A stretch of DNA of 64,000 bases from Spirometra erinaceieuropaei (Eukaryota > Platyhelminthes > Cestoda > Diphyllobothriidea > Diphyllobothriidae). Both the position numbers and the translations under genes were made by a program. Location of the stretch: the NCBI GenBank assembly GCA_902702965.1, contig CACRXP010000405.1:155645-219644 (forward strand). The letters run 5' to 3'. Positions 56,187-64,000 of the stretch are shown here, one piece after another; positions within the stretch are counted from its first letter, which is position 1; each line of letters opens with the position of its first letter. Below the pieces are notes generated by a model. It was given only the letters and a program-made list of their open reading frames with translations. It did no database searches and was not told where the DNA came from.

Positions 56187-57247
56187 TATATGCCTTCAGC
56201 CAATAATCCCATTTAGAGTAGGGTGATATCTCTGTCCAAAAAAATATATATATATGGTGGGTAGCGTTTACTGATTAGTTTACCGCCCATGCCAATCTCC
56301 TTGTACCTTGGGGGTCATTCTTGAGCTCTCGCAGCCATTTGCATAGAGCCGAATATATATGCAGGGGATAGAACACGGGCCAATTAAAGGTTGCCTCTTT
56401 TCTGGCTCACCAGCCGTCGTCAGCCATCTGTGTCAAACTTCGCGTTTGCAGGACCGGAAATACGAACAGATGCTGATTGGTCGTCGTTCGTGATTACGTC
56501 CAGCGATCTTCCATTGATAAATTCGAGCGAGTGTTATCGGGAATACACTATTTTAGAAGGAACGTTCAACAGGGCGTAATTATCTCGTTGTGTGCCCGCC
56601 ACCACCAAGTTCATCTGATCTCAACCTTTGTGAGTACTACTGATTCTCTCCAAAGTTCAAAAAAATCGCGCAGCACCCTGGTCGAAAACGTGAAGAACTT
56701 ACTAACGGAGGTTGGTTTTAGCCACGTTTCTGATCGACGGTTTTATCGGCTGGAATAATCACGCATTTTACTGCCGGAGACAATATCGATGCGATGGGCG
56801 TATTTCTAGTTATTCGTAGACATAGACTTTGTTTCGAACATCTTGTTGAAGGCATGGTGCATTTTAGTTCCGTCTCCAGGGAAATAATTCACTTCGAAGA
56901 CTATCGTGCGGCAATTATCTCTGCTGAAAGCAGTTTTAGAACTGTTGCGGATGGGCTATTGGTTCTCAGTGTTTCTCGGAGAGATCGTACTGTTATTTGC
57001 ACAGTTGGTCTATTTTTTATATCAGAAAACGAGGTGACGAGCATACGTAGCTTTCGATAAATTCTCATCGGACGAATACAGTTATATAGGAACGGGGTAG
57101 AAGTAAAACATGTCAGCGATACTAGAAATCGATAAAAGTTCTCCTTAAAACACAGGCGGGGTGTGGGAATGTGGAGAAGGGGAGAAGTAATGGCAGTCAG
57201 TGTCAGGGGCGGGGTGAGAGAGGAAGGGCGCGGGGAGAGTTGCGGCG
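56187..57247. other. No gene supported
   Basis: An (AT)n run lies at about 56246. The piece 56395-56430 resembles the type 2 SINE tail (CTGGCTCACCAGCCGTCGTC). Open frames at 56477-56758 and 56794-57060 have balanced composition, but I recognise no family and see no convincing splice structure. Confidence 0.3.
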
Positions 57248-57490
57248 TTAGTCGACCTTCGACCACTGTAGGCGCGGAGCCTGAACGTGCTTCTTCTGTG
57301 CGCACAAGATTGGTTTTCGCAACCTGATGGCGGCCCCCTCTGCTGTTGCTAACGGGCGCTGTCCCAGTGGTTTAAGATAGTTCGATGGGACCTTATAAAT
57401 CACACGAAAAGCTTCATTGGGGTCCACACGATGTCCCACGATGTACCACACGATGTAGATATCCGAGTTCGAACTCCTGGTTGGATTGGC
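57248..57490 (-). pseudogene. Penelope-like endonuclease C-terminal fragment
   Basis: The minus frame reads HRVDPNEAFRVIYKVPSNY, then QRPLATAEGAAIRLRKPILC. It aligns with NAEEAFQVVYRTT and RVLATAEAVAIRLANPELCC of the copy at 53880-54060, so it is the same Penelope lineage. The upstream part of the open frame (57490-57592) has no recognisable match. Confidence 0.65.
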
Positions 57491-58574
57491 GAGGAAAAAC
57501 AATAGCATAACTTGATAAGGATTAACTATATGCACGGGGTAAGGACAAGCTGTGGAGAACCGCCTGCTATATTTTTCAAGTTGTTGGTCCACCCTTCGTC
57601 AGTAGGATGACATTCGCTGGCCTGTACCGGCCCCGAGAAGCCCGTACTGCTGAAATGCCTGCATCCGTCATTGTTCTGCAACCCCCACACGTAAATATTT
57701 AGCAAGAGGAAAGCTTAATTTTAAAAGTACTTCGGCGCGGGGAGCAGTCAGGGAGTATAAAAGTACTCGGTAGATGGAATGCAGGAGTGTGAATGCGCTG
57801 CCGAATTTATTAAACGGTAATTGGAAGTTTCCCATCCCGCGCATATACTTAATCCTTGCCCATGACATCTTTGCGTTACTCACCTTTCTAAAATATTATT
57901 TACAATTGCGCCCTAAATAACTCAGGGGAAGAGATAAATTGTCAAAAGGCGTGCAAAAGCCGATGGAGAAGTCGGAAATCGCAGATGAGGCCAGTCAAGG
58001 CATGATCTGTAAAAACAAGTACAAGCAAAGTCTTTAGATAGTACTCAATGAATATACAAACAAGAGACGGAAAACGATTTTGAATATTTCTGTCTCAAAT
58101 GCCATCAGAGCAGGCAACTCTAGCTCCGGAAAAAAGGCCACCTGCACGAAGATCCCAGCATCGTGAGGATTGACAGTCTTCATCTCACCTGGTTTGATAT
58201 AATATAATAATATAATATAAGCGTTTTGATTCGCCTGGGGATTTTGTTTGGAGTCTCCAAAGGCCGTCACAGAAGGACCTGTAGGTAGTCATCAAGACCT
58301 TTCAAACACATGTCCTCGTCCTAGGGACTAGGCAAAACTGGACAGAGTAGACTGTAGCCCAGTCCCAGTGGTCGTCCGTTTTTTTATATTTGCTACACGT
58401 TTTGACAGTACAGATAGCGCTTATACGCCTCTTAAGTAGATCAACCTGTGGAAACAGTCATAGGAGCAAACTACTTCCCGTCATCTCTTCTCAAAGGATC
58501 GGGATGATCTGGGCCACGGAATGAACTCCCTTCCGTAGGCTTCGTCGTATAGACGGGGGTGGGGGGATTAGACG
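57491..58574. other. No gene supported
   Basis: An (ATAAT)n stretch lies at about 58195-58222. A minus frame at 58034-58270 holds the sequence GEMKTVNPHDAGIFVQVAFF after an AG, which is exon-like, but no donor, family or neighbouring exon supports it. Confidence 0.3.
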
Positions 58575-58949
58575 GTGTCGCCAATGGCTAGGCTTTCAAA
58601 GGGTGGTCCAGTCCATCCCATTCCTCTGAAAACAGATAACGAGAAGTATTCACCTATTCGACTGCTTCTACCATGTGATCTATGTGATGAACATTCCAAC
58701 TCCACATGTACTGCGAAAATACACACTACTACTAATCATTTGCTCCAAAAAACCATGGACCCGTCCTTTCGAGTTTGGGCCACCCTTTAGAACGGCGACA
58801 TGTGCCAACAGGGAAGGTACATTGAACACAAATCAGACAGGGTATTGGCGGTCATTTTCGATGTGTTTGCCCCCAACCAAAACCAAATGCTGGACCACGG
58901 AATCCTGGTGGGTCCTACCGACTTTGAATCCAGCACCGTGTCATCGCTA
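58575..58949 (+). pseudogene. Unrecognised coding-like frame cut by one stop and a foldback insertion
   Basis: One frame stays open from 58575 except for TAG at 58788-58790. It reads PIRLLLPCDLCDEHSNSTCT before the stop, and GDMCQQGRYIEHKSDRVLAV, then LDHGILVGPTDFESSTVSSL after it. It ends at a TAG created by the first bases (CAGTAG) of the element inserted at 58950. Alternatively the TAG at 58788 is a splice acceptor (CCACCCTTTAG). I recognise no family. Other frames are also open here, so this is tentative. Confidence 0.3.
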
Positions 58950-59923
58950 CAGTAGGTGGACCAACTCATGAAATGTCAACCGAAATTCTGAAGTGCGTTT
59001 TCCTTTCGAAAAGATTAATTAAGTAGATTTGGAGAACTAATCATCACGCAGAATAATTCTATAATAATTCAGCTACCACAGGATTCCAGCTTTTGAACGA
59101 ACTTCTTTCCGGCTGCATGCAAAAACCACACTTTGTGAAAAATGACCACTTAAGTAGCATGTATTTTTCACATTGCCCTTAAACATTTAACTATATTTCA
59201 TGGAAATCCTACATAAAAATATTCATTCTTTTACCCACTCAGTAGAAAAGTACGTCTTCTTCCAATTTTATTCTCAGAAGAAGGGTATAATTTGGTTTTT
59301 GAAAAGTTTCTAATTGTGAGATTTTCTAATACCGTAAAATCGTCGTTCATAAAACGTCATGCCTCTGCGTTTACCAATGCGGGTCGTAAAGTTAACAACA
59401 TGGCTCATATTAACTGCTGAATTTTGTGAGCCTCATATGGTTTCCATTTAATAGCGTAGAGAAACGTATGGTTTTCTGTACACTGAAAATATACGGCTTG
59501 TAGTTTGGAGACCCTGAATGTGATTGTAACTGCAGGTCGGGTTCAAAATAATTTGGGAATTGGAAAAGCTTTTGAAAACCGAATTGTACCCTTCTTTTAA
59601 GTATAAAATTGGAAGAGGACGTAATTTTCTAACATACGGGTAAAAGAAGGAATATTTTCATACATGATTTCCATGAAATATAGTTAAATTTGTAAGGGCC
59701 ATGAGAAAAATGCATGCTATTTAAGTAGTAATTGTTGACAGAGTATAGTTTTGCATGCTACCGGAAGGAAGTTCGTTCGAAAGCTGGCATCCTGGCAAAA
59801 CTGAATTATTGTAGAATTATGCTGCGTGATGATAAGCTCTCCAACTCTACTTAATTAATCTTTTCGAAATGAAAACGCGTTTCAGAATTTCGGTTGACAT
59901 TTCATGAGTTAGCCCACCTACTG
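58950..59923. mobile_element. Family A foldback element
   Basis: Ends CAGTAGGTGGACCAACTCAT and its inverted partner ATGAGTTAGCCCACCTACTG are flanked by TA at 58948-58949 and 59924-59925. The arms are well conserved (TTTTCCTTTCGAAAAGATTA; CCTTCTTTTAAGTATAAAAT). The element is about 974 bp and non-coding. It is one of the least decayed copies here and lies 40 bp from a Penelope tail. Confidence 0.88.
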
Positions 59924-59939
59924 TAAGTGAAAGTACAAA

Positions 59940-60120
59940 TGACTAACATATAGCCAATCCAGTCTGATGATGGGTTCGAGCAGGAATCTGAAACGTCGGG
60001 CCAGTAAAGCTCTTGTTTCAGCGATCGTGGCTCCTTCTTCAATCCAGTGCGAGCTTTCTCTGCCGGCCGACTGTTGAAGTTGCGTACATCAAACGTGAAA
60101 GTCCATACTCCAGCCAACAT
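59940..60120 (+). pseudogene. Penelope-like tail with ribozyme-like block
   Basis: From 59964 the sequence follows the tail of the 44090-44620 element: CTGATGATGGGTTCGAGCAG, then GAAACGTCGGGCCAGTAAAG, then CTCTTGTTTCAGCGATCG. It continues into the part that follows the tail there (GCCGGCCGACTGTTGAAG; GTCGGCAGAG at 44630 is the likely equivalent). No coding part remains upstream because a foldback element is next to it. Confidence 0.6.
59964..59997 (+). ncRNA. Hammerhead-ribozyme-like core in PLE tail
   Basis: CTGATGA (59964-59970), one T, then GGGTTC, a six-base loop GAGCAG, GAATCT and GAAACGTC. GGGTTC pairs with GAATCT over six positions, two of them G-U. This gives the best helix II of the copies here, despite differing in sequence from the 44534 copy. 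Confidence 0.5.
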
Positions 60121-61129
60121 TCAAAGCAAGCGAACGTCGCACTTGTGTACATAGGTGTTGCCATTCTGTGTTTCAGTACCCGATTCGCGCATTCAGATCA
60201 ATCCAAGTCGAGTAGAGACAGCTAACACTGTGAATGCACAGTTCAGGTCTTGCGAACCTCACTCCCGCCCAAGTAACACATGCTTAGGACTTGGATAAAA
60301 AACGCGGTGGTTCCTATTAGCATAACAGCAAACAAAATTGTGGGGCAAGATCTGACCACCAAAAAAACTACTAACAACAACAGGTCTCAAAGTTCAAGCC
60401 TGAGAAATGTGTTCACTAGAACAACAAGATATCACTTTTGTTCATGTGGTCTTTTTTAACCCCTGCATAACTGAGTGCTGCTAGCAGGCAGGATTTGAAC
60501 GTTTCCCAACATTAACATGCATGCGGCGCGTCTGTTCCCAGGGCCTGAATTTGAAATCACATGGGGAGACCTTATGATTAGCGTTTATTCGGCCTAATTA
60601 TGACTGAATGTATTTAGAGGAAGGGTTGGCGCAGATGTTGGATAACGGAAGCTTGCTTTTTTCTATTGTCCAAACAATGAACCTGTGTTCGGACGGCCTG
60701 TAAGAGTCGACTTATTATTTTAATTAGTCTCTAAAAGTGATCAGGGTTTTTTGTTTCTCGGAGGCGCGTAGCTGAATCACTATATTGTCTTTTATGGCGT
60801 ACGCGTTACGATTGGACAGAGTGGCCTGTCCGAGATAGCAGCTGATTATTTCCGAAATCCAAAACCTGAGTTGTGGGTTCTAAGAAGCGAATTATAGAAA
60901 GACAACGGTTTATGTGACATCTCCAGTTTCGTCAAAGATCGATTTTAACGACTATTGATTGTGGATTTATTTCAAACACCTCTGCCTGACAGCAGGCTAA
61001 GTCGGCCTTGGTGGACAGTTTCGGTACAGTTCAAGAAACTTCATTCAATTACCGCAGGAAACTTTTCAAAACTCGGTCATAACCAGGCGCGCCGGGAATG
61101 AAGTTTGTGATTTAATATATACGTATGCC
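60121..61129. other. No recognisable feature
   Basis: No long open frame and no match to other repeats of the window that I can see. Confidence 0.35.
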
Positions 61130-61900
61130 TTTGTAAAACATTATATGTTAGGATCCGCTCCTGTAGTCGCACTCTGTGACCATAATACTGTTGAGCTACT
61201 GATTTGTTTTGAGTAGGCGTGATTAAGTTGATATTGTGTACTTGTGCGTTGTCGTGCCCGACCTGCAAGTGCTCTTCTTCTTTCGTTATCCTGCCTGGTT
61301 TTTGGGCAGTTCTGCATACTCTATCCTCAAAGGAGACACAATCCCTTTTTCTGATCCAACTACTGGCATGGTCCCCTTTCTGTGTGCCTTTTTCTTCTCC
61401 TTCTTTCATCCAGTGAGCGGCTATGTTAGGTACACAAAGTCACAGTTGACGCCAACTTGCGCAATGCCATTGGTTCCTCTGACTTTCGGCTTGCCGTCCC
61501 TTCTTTTCCTCGAGTTGCTTGCTCCGTTCCGCTCGCCCTCACCTTCTCTTCTAATAAAGCCTTAGCTAGGCCTCTTTCTGCATGATTTCACCTTCTTTTT
61601 AATCCAGCCAGTGGCTAGGCTAGGTACAACCGACTTGATACCAACTTGTCCAATGCACTTGGTCTCTTTCGCCTTCCGGTTAATAGTCTGATCCAATTCC
61701 TCTAGTTGCCTGCACCGTTTAACATGCCCTCACCTTCTCTTCTAATCTAGCCCGCGGTAGGTACCCTTTCCGTATGCCTTTACCTTCTCTTTTTAAGTCA
61801 GCGAGTGGCTAGGCTAGTAGAGCAAAGGCATTGTTGACAGCAGCTAGTCAAATGCACTCGGTCCCGCTGACTTTCGGTTATCCGACTATTTCTAATCAGC
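61130..61900. repeat. Tandem repeat of about 200-210 bp next to a telomere-array-element end
   Basis: Bases 61150-61260 resemble the left flank at 46530-46650 (GTAGTCGCACTCTGTGACCA; ATACTGTTGAGCTAC). Then three diverged units follow, starting near 61380, 61590 and 61785. Each has CTTCTCTTTTT or CTTCTTTTTAATCCAG, a CAGCGAGTGGCTAGGCTAG or CAGTGGCTAGGCTAGG block, and GACTTTCGGTT or TTCCGGTT with CTCACCTTCTCTTCTAAT. The minus frame 61077-61409 and the plus frame 61236-61565 are repeat-derived. Confidence 0.6.
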
Positions 61901-63423
61901 CCTGATTCAGTTATTCAGCCAATGTTCTGTTTCAAGAATGGGCTTTTTCGAGAACATTAAATTCTGAAATAAACACGCTAGTGAATTGACTTCAGTAGTT
62001 GGCATGAAGAGAGATTTTAAGCGTTCACCTATTGCGTGGACAACGCCCTGCAGCTCACGCATAAATACCTTCTGCCATAAGTATTCGCATCTAGGGTTAA
62101 GGCAGGCGTTAGGAAGTTGAACAGTCTACAAGTCTTACACATCAGCGTTATGAATTACTAGTACCGACAGGTTGTCTAAGGTCGCCCTTTTACCACTTTG
62201 ATACGGTTCTTGAAACCTCGGTAAGAGTGCAAACGTGGCTTCAAATTATTTGGAAGTCCAAAAATAATACTGTCTGGTATGTTTGCTTTTAGACCTGTTG
62301 GAAGTCTCAGAAAGGGATGATGATTGTGGCAGTCCACTTGAATGAGGAAAATAAAATAGCTGCAGTCAGTGGCGTAAAGTTCGCGAACAGGGAGATTTTC
62401 GGTTTAAAGTTTATCTTGTTTGGGTCTACAAAGGTGGACGCAAGAGGTGGTTATGGCATATGAAGTTCTCCAATCAGAATGACCACAGTAGTTTACTTCC
62501 CAGTCTGTACACCAATTCGGTTTAATCATCTCCAACAAGTGATCATTTTCCTTCCATAACCGAGTGCGCAACTAATACTTTCGTACATGTTATATTTTTT
62601 CTGTTCCTCAAGGAATTCTAAGACTTAATCGACTGCTGTTATCTTTGAAACTCTAGTAATAGACAGAATTATGTCTGCATATTTTCTGAAACGACGGCTA
62701 CCTCACTAGCTTAGCTAAAATAAGGTAATAATGAAAACAAGAGTAGAAGAGAGCTCATCAGAGGGTTATTGTGGTCAGTGGGGTCGCATAGTAAAAATAA
62801 GGATAACGCTAAGAAAACGCATACTTTCTGCTATCTTAATTCCATGCATCAGGTTGGAAAACCCTGTAGGCACGAGGGTTTGCGACTATTGTAGAAATAT
62901 GATAGATGGGGGACTAATGAATTTCAGAGCAGGCGCCCACCGTCCAATTTCAATAATTGTTGCCTTGCTTGTTACGCCAAAAATATTCTTCATAAAATCA
63001 TTTGCTTATTTTTCTTGACAAGCAGGGAATTTGAGCAAAAGGATGCCTGTTTATGCTAGAAATTCCGTTTTTGACACTTATGGAAGGACGGAATTCTGTG
63101 AGTTAGAGTTCTATCTTCGAAAATTACATAGCGAATCTCATTTCGAGGCGTTCCTGCATGACAGAGGTTAAAACGCCAGTCACGATATATGTATATTTCT
63201 GACTTGTGGATAGCCTTTTTTTCAAAAACTGCGATGTACTACGCATGTAGCTGATAATGAGTACTAGGACTTATGGCCTGAAAGTCAAGTCGCAGATTCA
63301 CTCCCTCCATGGCATACCTCCTCTTTTTGCGATCTTTGTTTTTCAGGCCCTATTGAACGTCTGTGGGCTCGGACTTTGAGTAGAGTAGAACAGCAGTATC
63401 GACGAAGACAAGGGAGACTGGAA
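61901..63423. other. No gene supported
   Basis: One 95-codon frame at 62731-63018 lacks recognisable motifs. I see no repeat, RNA or splice structure that I can defend. Confidence 0.35.
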
Positions 63424-63545
63424 TTGCTATTCCTGGCTTATTAGTTGCCGGCAGCCAGGTATATTCAACCGCCGAGCCTCGTAACCACTGGGATTCGGTC
63501 CACTGGGAGTCCAATGCCTCTAACCACTGAGCCACGGGCTCGTTT
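63424..63545 (-). repeat. tRNA-derived SINE (type 2)
   Basis: The minus strand reads GAGCCCGTGGCTCAGTGGTT then AGAGGCATTGGACTCC, like box A of a tRNA, and later GAATCCCAGTGGTTACGAGG. The tail GGAATAGCAATTCCAGTCTC is shared with AGGGATACTGGAATGGTCAT near 18650. It is a SINE head and not a functional tRNA. The rest to 64000 shows nothing else, apart from a CACACCTACTGTA at 63650 that resembles a lone foldback end. Confidence 0.6.
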
Positions 63546-64000
63546 TCCTGTTCTTCCAAAAGCCATTAAATCCAGCTAAAATCAAAGATCAGTTGAAGGC
63601 GCCGAATAATCCGGGAATGGTGTTGTTATTATCGTAGTACTTAACGACACACCTACTGTATTAATGTACGGCACCGCCCAAAAGCATCTCTGATCCCGGA
63701 CATGCTTAGTCGATTGAAATGAAGAGTATTTTCCCGGAGCTGTCTTGCTCACGTAGCATAGTGACCGAGTAAAGTGTTCTACCATCGGAAGGTCAGATCG
63801 GTTGTGCTACTGATCCCGAGCGTGGTTAGAATGCAACACATCACTTTTCGTCTCATTTCAAAAAGGTCAGTCTGGTATAATCCCGCATATTTTCGTTTCG
63901 CAGTAGAATTGGTAATTGGTTGATTACATGGAGGAAATGCTCAATGATCTAAGCACATTTTAGGATGGAGAAAGGGTTTTCCCATTTCCTATGACGGAAT

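Noticed and set aside
56477..57060. Two adjacent 88-93 codon plus-strand frames
   Set aside because: Balanced composition but different frames, no splice sites that join them, and no recognised family.
58034..58270. Minus-strand exon-like sequence GEMKTVNPHDAGIFVQ
   Set aside because: The upstream part of the frame is low-complexity intron-like sequence and no donor or neighbouring exon was found.
8124..59923. CRISPR-like interpretation of the regularly recurring repeats
   Set aside because: The repeats are kilobase-long inverted-repeat elements spread over the window, with no short direct-repeat and spacer pattern.

Overview
The window looks like a gene-poor, repeat-rich stretch of an animal nuclear genome. 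A parasitic flatworm, probably a tapeworm of the diphyllobothriid type, is my best guess. Reasons: decayed Penelope-like elements (PLEs) of several lineages, a decayed CR1-like LINE, tRNA-derived SINEs, arrays derived from the TTAGGG telomere repeat, and one spliced gene with a 41-bp intron. There are no operons, ribosome-binding sites or bacterial gene structure. The taxon is inferred from repeat style and not proven.

The one convincing cellular gene is the 3' end of a spliced plus-strand gene at 26167-27007. Five exons give a continuous 111-residue reading frame that ends in a coiled coil and a stop codon. Its last intron contains the only assembly gap (26828-26915). A second possible exon, with a membrane segment, lies at 37639-37932 and is much weaker.

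Most of the rest is mobile DNA. (1) Long inverted-repeat elements of about 0.9-1.0 kb, mostly with CAGTAGGTGGGC-type ends and TA flanks: 8124-9082, 10799-11792, 15070-16060, 22897-23402 (half), 35951-37605, 50342-51561, 55139-56186 and 58950-59923. Related subfamilies are at 19791-20784, 39730-40696, 25164-26080 and 44960-45299. (2) A larger family with similar ends (2355-3466, 4006-5927, 41212-43098), one copy of which encloses a Penelope-like reverse transcriptase (RT). (3) PLE remnants at 4698-5663, 33545-34220, 34265-34940, 38059-38900, 44090-44620, 52531-53060, 53605-54911, 57248-57490 and 59940-60120. Several end in a hammerhead-ribozyme-like block preceded by a TATA-like sequence. (4) A LINE at 48572-50245. 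(5) Inverted-repeat elements whose interior is a degenerate telomere-type array: 36558-37541, 46519-47091, 47867-48559, 51110-51450 and 53147-53442. Two of these are nested inside family-1 elements. (6) SINEs, tandem duplications and a permuted long repeat (13725-14850 against 28300-30195).

The order of events can be read from nesting: inverted-repeat elements inserted first, telomere-array elements later jumped into them, and a SINE jumped into a PLE tail leaving a 9-bp duplication. No intact transposase or complete RT is present, so everything mobile here is either non-autonomous or dead. The most unusual aspects are telomere-like arrays carried inside inverted-repeat elements, the association of Penelope-like RT with TA-flanked inverted-repeat ends, and ribozyme-like PLE tails.
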